Source: Diphasiastrum complanatum | Lineage: Eukaryota; Streptophyta; Lycopodiopsida; Lycopodiales; Lycopodiaceae | Assembly: GCA_029204225.1 (NCBI GenBank) | Contig: MU832171.1 | Location: forward strand, 19,597-83,596 | DNA length: 64,000 bases | Direction of reading: 5' to 3' | Part shown: one piece after another, positions 22,490-33,245 of the stretch | Position numbering within the stretch: position 1 is the first letter of the stretch | Layout of the letters: every line of letters begins with the position of its first letter | Notes under the pieces: generated by a model | What the model was told of the DNA's origin: nothing | What the model saw: the letters and a program-made list of their open reading frames with translations, nothing else | The model's database searches: none | Made by a program: the position numbers and the translations under genes

Positions 22490-23902
22490 CTAAGGAGCTT
22501 CTCTTATAATCTTACTCTTGATGAGGATGACGTTGATGTTCAAACACAAATGATGATGCTTTTGTGATGTCTTCATGTATGCTTGCCAATGATGGAGATC
22601 TAGATCCATGGTGGATTGATAGTGGATAAAGCTCACACATGACTTTTCACAAAGAGTACTTCACTTCTTTCTTGGCATATGGAGATGACAAGAGGGTGAT
22701 CTACACGACCAATGATGGTGAGTGTGCAATCAAATAAATTGACACAATTCCTATTTATCTCTCTACAAATAGGAATGTTCATTTGGAAGATGTTTTGTTT
22801 ATTCCATCTATTACCGAGAACTTACTTAGTATGAGTCAAATGCTAAGTAAAGGCCTCAAAGTGGAGTTTGATGGAGATGCTTGCATGATCAAAATGAAGG
22901 ATATCCTAGTTGCAAAAGGTAAAAGACAAGGAAAGTTGTTCAAACTAGGTGCTTGTGTTATTGCTAACCAAGTTGGATGTGTTGCAAGAGAGCAAATATC
23001 TATTCAAGAGGTTTGGCATAAGAGGATGGGACACCTCAATTTCAGGTCATTGGAGGTAATGGCAAGAAAGAAGGTTGTGGTTGGTCTTCCAAGTTCCTTA
23101 AGTAGCATCAATCATGTTTGTGAGTCTTGTGCTTTGTCAAAGTCACATAGACTACCTTATAATAGATCTACAAAGCCTTTTCAGGTTGTACATTCGGATA
23201 TTCATGAAATTACTACAATTCGTAATAGTGGAGCTAAGATGTATGTAACTTTCATTGATGATTTTAGTAGATTTTGTTGGATCTATCTACTAAAAAGAAA
23301 AGGTGAAGTGTATGATGTCTTTGTTAAGTTCAAGAATGCAAGGGAGAACCAATTTTCCACAAGGATCAAGTGCTTGAGGATTGACAATGGTGGAGAGTAC
23401 ATATCAACCAAGTTCATGGCTTTTTGAGATGAGCATGGGACCGTGGGGTTTGGGTCAATGACACATATTGCCCATTGTTTGCCAGCACATAATGTGTAGA
23501 TCCTATTTGAAGGTAAGAGGTGAAGAAACTTAATGTTTCTAACCACAAAGCTCTGATAGCTTTCGAGTTCGTGTCTGCAGAAAAGCACAGAAAGGACCAA
23601 CAGGCCTGTGCATCTGCAGAAATACAAAGGAACTGCCCACAGGTAGAAACCTGCAACACCAAGGACCCCACAACAAAATGGAGTGGCTGAAAGGAAGAAT
23701 AGGACTCTTTTTGAGAGTGCCAAAGCCATGAAATTAAGTGCTAACCTTGATAAACCATTTTGGGATCAAGCTTTGTTGTGTGCCAATTTCTTGTGCAATA
23801 GGTGGCCGAGTGCTATTTTGGATGGAAGGACACCTTTTGAAATGCTATTCAAGGGGAGGCCGAGGGGCCGAGTGTCAACTTTCTATAAACTTTTGGATGC
23901 AC
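22490..23902 (+). pseudogene. copia A: protease-integrase fragment
   Basis: Closely related to 26440-27640 of copia B. It encodes the protease loop WWIDSG followed at once by a stop, the pre-integrase region (LEDVLFIPSITENLLSMSQM, VWHKRMGHLNFRSLEVMA), CESCALSKSHRLPY and the integrase core FIDDFSRFCWIYLL and DNGGEYIS. It is broken by an unrelated ~230-base insertion at about 23441-23672 and then by the solo LTR starting at 23903. The same copy resumes at 30447. Multiple stops make it inactive. Confidence 0.88.
23441..23672. other. unrelated insertion/replacement within copia A integrase
   Basis: Between GAGCATGGGA and AAGGACCCCACAACAAAATGG, where copia B has only ~25 bases, copia A carries about 230 bases of unrelated DNA. 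Its ends show no clear terminal repeat or target duplication. It contains a short repeated word (TCTGCAGAAA) near 23574 and 23614. Confidence 0.6.
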
Positions 23903-24577
23903 TGTGAAAAGTACAATACTAAGGACCATAAATGGATCTTTGAATGATCCACAAGGTGATTGTATGCTTGTTAAACAATCTATCAGAAACTAGTCATCAG
24001 AAAACAAGATCTAGTTTAGCAGCTTGATAGGAAACAAGTAGAGACAATCAAAGCATTGATCAATTAGTGTAATCCAACTCCACACGTGTGGAAATAAGGC
24101 TGTAGTACGGCCTGTAGACAGTGTTTACAAAGTGCCAAAGCTGAGTTTCATTGGAAATCAAGAGTAATCACCATACAATGAGAGGAAACTCGAGTTTCTC
24201 CTTGAGGCTCTCTATCTTCTCACTATGGAGAATGGGAATACATAGTAAAACACACTTCCTTTGCTAAGTTAGGTGAAAATCCAGCATTTAATAAGGAAAT
24301 AGACTCCACTTTCTTGCCCTCATGTGAAAACCCTAGCCTAGATCCAAGAGTCATGCTTGGTAGGTGCATGGTAGGTACAAATCTCATCATAAATCATGGT
24401 CTAGATCCTACAAAGTAGGAATACCTACCAAATGGACACAACCACTCCTCTTGACTCGTGGTAACCTACTTAAGGTGTGTATTTACAAGTGGCACTTTGG
24501 CCATTCAAGTAACCAACAAACAATATTGACAAAATGTACAATATTCTACATGGCTAGATTTGCCAATGTAGGCAATT

Positions 24578-25046
24578 TGTGAAAGATTCAACTAGTTTCA
24601 TCACATTTTGCAATATTTCCATGTTTGACATATTGAGACCAAAACTTGTTTTAGACTTAGTTGGACCAGCTATAAAAGGATGTAACTCGTGGAGAGAGTC
24701 ATCTTCTCTCTTCTCTATCTCATTTCATGCTTATACATGGTTCTCTTGGGTTCTACTATCCATTGGTGCACTATCTTGGTGATTGCTTGCAATTCTATGT
24801 GTAGAATGATCTATATTTGTTATTTTTGGATCCACATGTGTGAAATATAGTAGATTGCTGGTTTTGTACGGACAGCAATAGTACATAATCATTTCATTCA
24901 AGTTTGATCAAGTTCTATTAGTGTTTGCATCTCAAATTGTGTGTAGATGCTGATTTTTCTACATTGGTGAAATTGGTAGTGTATTTCTCTTTCTAACCAA
25001 AGATCATTCAAGTAGATTGGATCTTAAGGATCTGAAATCTTTCACA
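24578..25046 (+). repeat. copia B 5' LTR (internally deleted)
   Basis: TGTGAAAGAT...ATCTTTCACA termini. It matches the 3' LTR but lacks about 180 bases between TTAGACTTAG and TTGGACC. It keeps a TATAAAAGG promoter-like box at 24671 and a CCACATGTGTG motif near 24831 where the 3' LTR has CCACACGTGTG. Confidence 0.92.
24671..24679 (+). promoter_or_regulatory. TATA box of copia B LTR
   Basis: TATAAAAGG, also present in the 3' LTR (near 30054) and in the related LTRs at 57622 and 59936 (as TATAAAAGG or TATAATAGG), at the U3/R position expected for a copia promoter. Confidence 0.6.
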
Positions 25047-25059
25047 TGGTATCAGAGCT
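25047..25059 (+). other. copia primer-binding site
   Basis: TGGTATCAGAGCT follows the 5' LTR directly. This is the plant copia primer-binding site complementary to the 3' end of initiator tRNA-Met. Confidence 0.9.
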
Positions 25060-25645
25060 TGTGTTTCAGGTTATGAAGGAGAAAATCAGATCTATCAATG
25101 ATTTGGTGAAGATATCAAGTCTAGAGCATGCTAGAGAGGATTCTACACCAACTCAGAATTTTGGCTTTTGTAGATTGGATCTTTTGTAGATCAAAACACT
25201 AAATAGGTCAATATACTTGTTCAATTCCATTTTTTAAATTCACATGCTGGATTTGGCCGATTTTTGGATCATTGGTTCAGCCTAAGTGGTGGCTTATAGA
25301 TTGCATATCAAATTTTCAGCATTTGCATGTAGATTTGGAATAGTCAATTTTTTGTGATTTTGTCAAAACCCTAATTTTGATTGGATTTCTAGATAGTGAG
25401 GTTTCTGGACTTCATTTGAGTGTGTTTCAATCTTAGGAAGTGGCAAAAGTCATTAGATTGAGGATAGATCATAGGTTGATCAAGATTCCATGATTCTATG
25501 TGTTGATTTGCTTGGATAAGTGCTAGAAGAGAATTTGTGAGATAGTTTCAAATCTTGGTGATTTCTTTTGAAAGCATTTGTTGTTGTTCAAAGGAGTGCT
25601 TTGTGCATTGAAACAGGCTTAAAGAGAAGATCATGTCATTGCTAC

Positions 25646-26815
25646 ATGGCAACCTCCATTGGAGTCATGTTGGAAGCCAATGATAGGCTTACCTCAAGTA
25701 ACTATTCATTATGCAAAGTGAGGATGGAGTCACTTCTTGAGATGAATGATGTTTTGGATATTGTTGTAGGTTTGGAGGAGAGACCAGCAACACAACAAGA
25801 TCAATTGAGGTATGACAAGAGGGCCAAGAAGGCTCTACACATGATAAAGATGAATGTTACCAATGAACTTCTCAAGGAAGTTGGTAAGTGCACATCATCT
25901 TTGGAAGCTTGGAATTCATTGAAGAAGCTTTATGAATCCAAATCTACTTCTAGAGTGTTGACTCTAAGAAGGCAAATCTTTTCTTGTTTGCAAAAGAATG
26001 AAGAAAGTTCAAGTACTTTTGTTTTGAGAATGAAAGCATTGAATGATGAGTTAGCTTGCATAGATGAAAGCATTAAGGAAGGAGAACTTATTCAAGTGAT
26101 TCTTAATGGCTTGTTGGATGCTCATGCTAACATTGTTCAAAGTATTGCTATTCAAAAGACTTTGCCAAGTTTGATGGATCTTCAAGAGATCTTGATCAAT
26201 GAGGAATATAGGCTTCAAGCAAGAGGTGGATCTACATTGACACTTCAAGAGGATGCTATGTTCACAAAGGGCAAATTCAAGGGCAAAACCAAAATCAAGT
26301 GATCTAAAGGGCAAGATCAAGTGGATGCTTCTTCAAGTGGCAAAAAGAAGGATAGATCAAAGCTCAAGTGCTTCTATTGTGGCATCAAAGGACACTTTGC
26401 AAGTGAGTGCTACAAGAAGAAGAGAGATCAAGGAGACAAGCAAGGTAATCTTACTCTTGATGAGGATGGTTTGGATGTGCAAGATGCAAATGATGATGCT
26501 CTTGTGATGTCTTCATGTATGCTTGCTAATGATGGAGATCTAGATCCTTGGTGGATTGATAGTGGAGCAAGTTCGCACATGACCTTTCACAAAGAGAACT
26601 TCACTTCTTTGTTGGCATATGGAGATGACAAGAGGGTAATCTACACGGCCAATGATGGTGAGTGTGCAATCAAAGGGATTGGCACAATTCCTATTTCTCT
26701 CTCTACAAATAGAAATGTTCATTTGGAGGATGTCTTGTTTATTCCATCTATTACCAAGAATTTGCTTAGTGTGAGTCAAATGCTAAGTAAAGGCCTCAAG
26801 GTGGAGTTTGATTGA
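25646..26815 (+). pseudogene. copia B gag-protease
   Basis: The start at ATG 25646 gives MATSIGVMLEANDRLTSSNY, then the UBN2-type Gag with EAWNSLKKLYESKSTSRVL and LTLRRQIFSCLQ. A TGA at 26300 interrupts. The frame continues with the CCHC knuckle CFYCGIKGHFASECYKK, protease WWIDSGASSHMTFH and the pre-integrase words LEDVLFIPSITKNLLSVSQM, up to a second TGA at 26813 where related copies have GGA (Gly). Gag and protease active-site residues are otherwise intact. Confidence 0.88.
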
Positions 26816-26824
26816 GATGCTTGT

Positions 26825-28132
26825 TTGATCAAAAGGAAGGATGTCTTGATTGGAAAAGGTAAAAGGCAAGGGAAGTTGTTCAAACTAGATGCTTGTGTTA
26901 TTGCTAGCCAAGTTGGATGTGTTGCAAGGGAGCAAATTTCTATTCAAGAGGTTTGGCAAAAAAGGATGGGACACCTCAACTTCAAGTCATTGGAGGTAAT
27001 GGCAAGGAAGAAGGTTGTGATTGGTCTTCCAAGTTCCTTAAGTAATGACAAGCATGTTTGTGAGTCTTGTGCTTTGTCTAAGTCACATAGACTACCTTAT
27101 ACTAGATCTATTTCTAGATCTACAAAGCCTTTTCAACTTGTACATTCGGATATTCATGGATTTACTACAATTAGCAATAGTGGAGCTAAGATGTATGTAA
27201 CATTCATTGATGATTTTAGTAGATTTTGTTGGATCTATCTACTAAAGAGCAAGGATGAAGTGTATGATGTCTTTGTCAAGTCTAAGAATGCAAGGGAGAA
27301 CCAATTCTCCACAAAGATCAAGTGCTTGAGAGGTGACAATGGTGGTGAGTACATATCTAACAAGTTCAAGGCCTTTTGTGATGAGCATGGGATCAAGAGG
27401 GAGTATACAACATCAAGGACCCCACAACAAAATGGAGTGGCTGAAAGGAAGAATAGAACTTTATGTGAAAGTGCTAAAGCTACGAGGTTAAGTGCTAATC
27501 TTGACAAACCATTTTGGGATCAAGCTTTGTTGTGTGCCAATTTCTTGTGCAATAGGTGGCCGAGTGCTATTTTGGATGGAAGGACACCTTTTGAGATGCT
27601 ATTCAAGAGGAGGCCGAGTGTCAACTTTCTAAGAACCTTTGGATGCACATGCTCTATCAACATTACTCTTGATGATAGGACCAAGGAGGATCCATCTTCA
27701 AGAAGAGGTATTTTTGTTGGATATAGTGAGGTGAGTAAAGCCTACAAGGTTTACATTCCTTCTACTAACAAAGTGATTGTTGGTAGAGATGTCATTTTTT
27801 ATGAGGGAAACATTCCAAAGGTGTCTTCAAGCATGATTGATGGTAAAGTAGATGGATCTAACATTCTTGATGTTGATGAGAAGGATCCTACTTTAGATGG
27901 TGGTGATGATGGACCTTCATCAAGTCAAAAGCCAAGGAGAACATCAAGAGAAAGACAAGTACCTTCAAGGCCCACATATGATCAAAAGGGTAAGCAAGTA
28001 GTTTCTGGAAATTATGTTGCTTTCCTAACCTCTTTGGATGAGCCTACAAGTGTAGATCAAGCAAGGAAAGAAGAGGAGTGGATCCAAGCAATGGATCTTG
28101 AGTATCGATCTCTTATGAAGAATGGAACATCT
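26825..28132 (+). CDS. copia B integrase portion of the 795-codon ORF
   Basis: Residues 1-436 of an uninterrupted frame. The pre-integrase H-C region is VWQKRMGHLNF...CESC. The DDE core has its first Asp in LVHSDIHGF, the second in RGDNGGEYIS and Glu in PQQNGVAERKNRT. The C-terminal region has VNFLRTFGCTCSINI, SRRGIFVGYSEVSKAYKVYI and VIVGRDVIFYEGNIP, followed by the acidic linker and the first words of the RT region (EEEWIQAMDLEYRSLMKNG). All catalytic residues are present. It would insert element DNA into the genome. The reading frame passes without a stop into the unknown module at 28133. Confidence 0.9.
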
Positions 28133-29195
28133 TTTGGAGGATCTTCTTGTGTACATGGAGCTATGCAAGTGGATGGATGTTATCTTGCTGTAAAATCAAG
28201 TAATGGATCTGGAAAACAAAATTTGTTCAATGACTTTGATGGTCAAGTTGAAGATCAAGAGGTTGATCTCAAAGCGCTTCAACTAGTCAAAAGGGAAGTT
28301 GGCAATTTGGAGCTAGTCAAGAGCATCAAAGGAGAGGTAATTGGCAAAGGTGTTATGGATCTGTTTTTACAGCATATTGAAGACTCAAGTAAGGTCAAAG
28401 GAGCAGCAAGGAATTGTTGTTCAAGTTTACTTTACTTGTTCTATCTCATGTTTGAGCAATTTCATGTGGATGTGTGCAAATTGTCAAGATATGGACAAAC
28501 TAGCTACATTGGTGAGCATTGTTTTGATGTTGGATTTGTACTAGCATTCTTGGCTGATTTTGCTGATGGAAATGAAGCTATTGGAGGTTCATTATGTCAC
28601 TCATCCATGGCTAAGTTCTCAAGTGTTGAGCTACTTGGTGCCAATACTTGGAGATTGTCAATTTTTGGTGAATTCATGGTCATTTTCTTGTGTCAAGTAG
28701 ATCTCGAAGATGGACTAGTGCAAACTACTTGGTTTATGGAGTCATGTGGTGCTGGATTTGCATCATCTATGTACTCACCTACTCATTTATTTTCAAGGTT
28801 TGATGGTTTCTTGTGGCAAGATGAAGATGGAGGCTCATTCATGGAGTATCATGGTGGATACAAGGCAACAAAGGACAAAGGAGGAGGAGACATGCAAGCA
28901 AAAGTTGATCACTCACATTTATTGTTTGTGTGCTGTATTTTTCTAGAGATTTTAGAGTTGGAAGCATGGTGGAATCATTTCATTTACATTCTGTTTGATT
29001 CTTCATGTTCTAGTCACATTTTTACATGTAAAATTGATGTAAGAAATAGTGAAGCATCCCAAGTGGACACTATTATCTATATCAATTATGGTTGTTTCTA
29101 TTTTGAGCATTACATAATCATTGAAAGGAGATCTATTCTTAGGAAGAAGATCATTCTTATGATGGATCAAAGTTCTATTGGCAAAAACTATGCTA
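28133..29195 (+). other. unknown module replacing the copia reverse transcriptase
   Basis: Exactly after AATGGAACAT, where related copies continue GGAGATTGG (Trp-Arg-Leu of the RT), the sequence switches to about 1.06 kb with no RT similarity. It stays open in the integrase frame for ~359 codons (residues 437-795) and stops at TAG 29210-29212. Visible words are FNDFDGQVEDQEVDLKAL, LVKSIKGEVIGKGVMDLFLQ, EQFHVDVCKLSRYGQTSYIG and ELEAWWNHFIYILFDSS. It is rich in Phe, Ser, Cys and acidic residues, with hydrophobic stretches that are possible membrane segments. Bases 28236-29190 match 43961-44899 of the intron-4 element. I recognise no protein family. Confidence 0.75.
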
Positions 29196-29196
29196 G

Positions 29197-29784
29197 GAAC
29201 ATTGGAAGCTAGGAAAGCGAGTTTTGAGGTACATCATTGGAACTCAAGATTTTGGCATATTGTATGAGGGACTATCACCTAATCTTTTTGGATTTTCAGA
29301 TTCGGACTATGCTGGAGATATGATGGATAGAAAATCCATTATTTCTTATTGTATTTTCATAGGTGATGGAGCTATATCATGGATGTCAAAGAAACAAGCC
29401 ACTATCTCATTGTCATCTAGTGAGGCCGAGTACAAAGCTCTTACACATTGCACAAAGGAGATGGTATGGATCAAGAGGATGATCAAGGATCTTCACTTGC
29501 TGGATTTTTCAGAGAGCCCAATCATCTTTTGTGACAATCAATCAGCCCAAAGAATGGCATCCAATCCTATCTTTCATGCTAGGAGCAAGCATATTGAGAT
29601 ACAATATCATTTTGTGAGGGAGCGAGTCATTGCAAAGGAGGTGGAGCTTCAACATGTGTCTTCAAGGGAATGTGTAGCTGATATCTTCACCAAAGCATTG
29701 GGAAAAGACTTGTTCATGAAGCATAGGATTTCACTTGGAGTATTATCAAAGTCTATGCTAAAACTAGTTGAAGAGGGAGTGTGA
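29197..29784 (+). pseudogene. copia B RNase H
   Basis: It resumes copia homology at [15 protein letters not shown], then SDSDYAGDMMDRKSI (first Asp), ISLSSSEAEYKALTH (Glu), FCDNQSAQRMAS (Asp) and ARSKHIEIQYHFVRE, ending KLVEEGV with TGA inside the LTR start. It lies in a different frame from the module, with a TAG at 29194-29196 just before it, so it is not translated as part of the 795-codon frame. The catalytic residues are intact. Confidence 0.88.
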
Positions 29785-30429
29785 AAGATTCAACTAGTTT
29801 CATCACATTTTGCAATATTTCCATATTTGGCATATTGAGGCCAAAACTTGTTTTAGACTTAGAGGTTGACTTTTCAAAGTTCATTAGTCTAAATTTCATT
29901 TGAATAAACACTTTTTGAAAGTGTGGGAAAGATAGAATGCGAGTTTGAGTAGATTCAATTTGAATAAGTTGGGTACATTGAATCTAGACCCAAAATTGGT
30001 AGGGTTAGCATTTTGGTGAGAAAGCCAATTGGCCAAAGAGGGTTTGGACCTGCTATAAAAGGACGTAACTCATGGAGAGAGTCATCTTCTCTCTTCTCTA
30101 TCTCATTTCATGCTTATACATGGTTCTCTTGGGTTCTACTATCCATTGGTGCACTATCTTGGTGATTGCTTGCAATTCTATGTGTAGAATGATCTATATT
30201 TGCTATTTTTGGATCCACACGTGTGAAATACAGTAGCTTGCTGGTTTTGTATGGACAGCAACAGTACATAATCATTTCATTCAAAGTTGATCAAGTTCTA
30301 TTAGTGTTTGCATCTCAAATTGTGTGTAGATGCTGATTTTTCTACATTGGTGAAATTGGTAGTGTATTTCTCTTTCTAACCAAAGATCATTCAAGTAGAT
30401 TGGATCTTAAGGATCTGAAATCTTTCACA
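29780..30429 (+). repeat. copia B 3' LTR
   Basis: 650 bases, TGTGAAAGAT...ATCTTTCACA, directly after the purine tract GAAGAGGGAG. The pol stop codon overlaps its first bases. It contains CCACACGTGTG near 30215 and a TATAAAAGG box. Confidence 0.93.
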
Positions 30430-30446
30430 CAATTTTTCACATGCAC

Positions 30447-31489
30447 ATGATTTTTCAACATTATTCTTGATGATAGGACCAAGGAGGATCCATCTTCAAG
30501 AAAAGGTATATTTGTTGGATATAGTGAGGTGAGTAAAGACTACAAGGTTTACATTCCTTCTACAAACAAGGTGATTGTTGGTAGAGATGTCATTTTTTAT
30601 GAGGGGAACATTCCAAAAGTAGCCTCAAGTAATATTGATGTTGATGATGTGGATGGATCTAACAATCTTGATGATGATGTTATGGATCTTACTTTGGATG
30701 GTGATGATGAAGGACCTTTATCAAGTCAAAAGCCAAGAAGAACATCAAATCAAAGGCAAACACCTTCAAGGCTCACATATGATGGAAAGGGTAAGCAAGT
30801 AGTTTCTAGAAATTATGTTGCTTTCTAACCTCTTTTGATGAACCTACATGTATAGATGAAGCAAAAAACAAAGAGGAGTGGATCCAAGCAATGGATCTTT
30901 AGTATTAAGCTCTCATGAAGAATGAAACATGGAGATTGGTTACCCAAGGACAAGAAAGCTATTGGATGCAAATGGATCTTCAAGGTGAAGGCAAAACAAG
31001 ATGCATCCATCAACAAGTACAAGACAACATTAATGGCAAAAGGATATGCTCAAGAGCATGACATTTACTATGATGAGACTTTTGCACCCGTGGCAAAGAT
31101 GGTGAGCATTCGGGACATTATTTCACTTGCTACTCTTTATGGATGGGATCTACAACAATTGGACATTACAAATGCATTCTTGAATGGTGATCTTGAGGAG
31201 GAAGTGTACATGGAGCAGCCCAAGAGCTACATTTCTACGTCAAAGCCAAATCATGTGTGTCTTCTACAAAAGAGCTTATATGAAGCTAGTTGGATCACTC
31301 ATCTATCTAACCATTAAAAGACTAGATCTAAGTATTGTGTTGGAAGATTGAGTCAATTCATGCAGGGTCCAAGTGAAGAGCATTGGAAGCTAGAAAAATG
31401 AGTTTTGAGGTATATCATGGGAACTCGAGATTTTGGCATATTGTATGAGGGATCTTCATCTAATCTTTTTGGATTTTCAGATTCGAACT
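30447..31489 (+). pseudogene. copia A: integrase C-terminus and 5' RT, palm deleted
   Basis: Continuation of the 22490-23902 copy after the nested insertions. It has VYIPSTNKVIVGRDVIFYEG, then KAIGCKWIFKVKAKQDASI and LQQLDITNAFLNGDLEEEVY, which is RT motif A with its Asp. After LLQKSLY the sequence jumps to ASWITHLSNH, skipping ~400 bases that in the 61-kb copy encode GLKQAPRSWY through the YVDD motif. It then runs into RNase H ([15 protein letters not shown]), where a solo LTR interrupts at 31490. Confidence 0.87.
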
Positions 31490-32339
31490 TGTTAAAATTG
31501 GCAAAAGCTAACTTGATCATATCTTGTGAATACCATTATGAATAGTACATATCATCATAAGACATGTGTGGAGCCTATTCTCACGTGTGAAATAAATGCA
31601 TTTATCATTTAGATGAGTCATCTAGGTTGTACATACCATTTCATTTGAGATCTAGTGGCTAAAATGGCCAAAATCTAGTTTTCTAGCTATATGCCACTTG
31701 GCATCATTTTATTGGTAGGAAAAGCTATTTCACATGGATAGGAGTGATCTCACACGTGCCAAGGACTGCTCACATGTGTGAAAACATCAGTTGTAGGTGA
31801 GATCCAACTTGTAGTAGATATTTGTGCAAGTCCCTATAAATTAGGAAAATTGTCTAAAATCAAGGGAGGTGGCTATAAGTTAGGAAACTTGGTCCATGTG
31901 CCATATTGATGATTATTGGTGGATCCTTTGATGAGTAGGCACTCTCACACGTGCCAAATCAGCTGAGTAAGCATCAGCTCTTGTGTATATATGGTGGCTC
32001 ATTTGGCCATAATTGACATGGAAGCTAAATCTTGGTTTTGGAGCAATTCTAGTGTTTTCTCTCTATTTGTCTTGTGTTTTTATGCATTGATTGGGTTCTA
32101 AGCTTAGTATACTTTATTCTCGGCCTAATGTCCGTACTCTGACAGGTTTTCACACGTGTGAAGCCATCAAGTACAAGTTTTGATCAATAATGATTGTTCT
32201 TGTTAGATTTATTCATCTAGATTTGATCTAAATGCTATCTAATCTTGTGTAGATTGATAGGTTGATCTAATCTAACATCCATTCACACTTGTGGATCTGA
32301 TTTAGTTCTATTCTTGGTCTATTTTGCTGTACTTTGACA
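31490..32339 (+). repeat. solo LTR (family D) inside copia A RNase H
   Basis: 850 bases starting TGTTAAAATTGG and ending CTTTGACA. The host reading (SDS | YAGE) resumes directly after it. The flanks GAACT and AGACT each differ by one G-to-A change from GGACT, the expected target duplication in the intact family. It contains CTCACGTGTG (31574) and TTCACACGTGTGAA (32152). It is the same family as 37978-38810, in the opposite orientation. Confidence 0.85.
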
Positions 32340-32808
32340 AGACTATGCTGGAGAGAAAATGGATATGAAATCCATAAGTGCTTATTGTATTTTCATAGGT
32401 GATGGAGCTACATCATGGATGTCAAAGAAACAATCCACTATCTCATTGTCATCTAGTGAGGCTGAGTACAAAGCAACAAATGAGATGGTATGGATCAAGA
32501 GGATGATCAAGGATCTACACTTGCTGGATTTTCCAGAGAGTCCAATCATCTTTCGTGACAACCTATCAGCCCAAAAGTTGTCAACCAACCCTATTTTTCA
32601 TGTTAGGAGCAAGCACATTGAGGTGGCATACCACTTTGTGAGGGAGCAAGTCATGCTAAAGGAGGTGGAGCTTCAACATGTTTCTTCAAGGGAATGTGTA
32701 GCCGATATCTTCACCAAAGCATTGGCAAAGGAGCTGTTTATAAAGCATAGGACATCACTTGGAGTGTTATCAAAGTCTATGCTAAAACTAGTTGAAGAGG
32801 GAGTGTGA
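32340..32808 (+). pseudogene. copia A RNase H 3' part
   Basis: ISAYCIFIGDGATSWMSKK, ISLSSSEAEYKATNEMVW (a four-codon deletion relative to copia B), FRDNLSAQKLST (catalytic Asp kept) and RSKHIEVAYHFVREQVM, ending KLVEEGV. Confidence 0.9.
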
Positions 32809-33240
32809 GAGATTTCGACTAGTTTGATCAATATTGAGTCAAATGCTACATTTGTCTATTTGGCAATTGAGGCCAATTTCATATTAGACTTAGAAATTTA
32901 TTTTTTATAGTCATATTAGTCTAAATGCATTTGAAATTACTCGTTTTAGAGTTGGAGGGATAGCTAGAAAGTCGAGTTAGTAGTAGATTCAAATTTGAAT
33001 AAGGTTCATGGAACCTAGTCACTCTATGTTAGGGTTTTATCATTTTGGAGGGAAACCAAACTTTTGAATATTCATGGATCTGCTATATATAGAGCTGTAC
33101 ACACTTGAGAGAAGGCTGATCTTCTACCTCTCTTACCTCATTCATGCTTATACATGGTTCTCTTGGGTTCTACTATCCATTGGTGCACTCTACATGTGAT
33201 ATCTTGCAATTTTACGTGTAGAATGATTTGTCCTACATTT
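32804..33240 (+). repeat. copia A 3' LTR, truncated
   Basis: It starts TGTGAGAGATTTCGACTAG after the purine tract GAAGAGGGAG and follows the copia B LTR to the CGTGTAGAATGAT block. It then breaks off into unrelated DNA near 33240, so the last ~210 bases are missing. Confidence 0.8.
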
Positions 33241-33245
33241 ATTGT

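Larger units (their letters stand above)
24578..30429 (+). mobile_element. copia B: full-length LTR element with RT replaced by an unknown module
   Basis: Complete insertion with 5' LTR 24578-25046, primer-binding site, gag, protease, integrase, unknown module, RNase H and 3' LTR 29780-30429. It is flanked by the perfect 5-bp target duplication CAATT (24573-24577 and 30430-30434). From gag to the end of the module (25646-29212) a single frame is broken by only two TGA codons (26300 and 26813). The polymerase palm is absent. The element could not reverse-transcribe with its own protein and must have used one supplied in trans, or was altered after or during copying. Confidence 0.92.
23903..30441 (-). 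repeat. solo LTR (family C), split by copia B
   Basis: The LTR runs 23903-24577 and 30435-30441; the remainder is copia B plus its target duplication. It begins TGTGAAAAGTAC and ends TTTTCACA, giving inverted terminal words. It is flanked by a perfect 5-bp duplication TGCAC (23898-23902 and 30442-30446). The resemblance of its left end to the end of the 37978-38810 LTR suggests minus orientation. It carries a CCACACGTGTGG palindrome near 24081. Confidence 0.82.

Noticed and set aside
25047-25059. TGGTATCAGAGC as part of a tRNA gene
   Set aside because: It directly follows an LTR end and lacks the rest of a tRNA; it is the retroelement primer-binding site.
25568-25645. Start of copia B gag at the upstream in-frame ATG (25568)
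   Set aside because: The family-conserved N-terminus begins at MATS (25646); the 26 residues before it match no Gag and lie in the leader.
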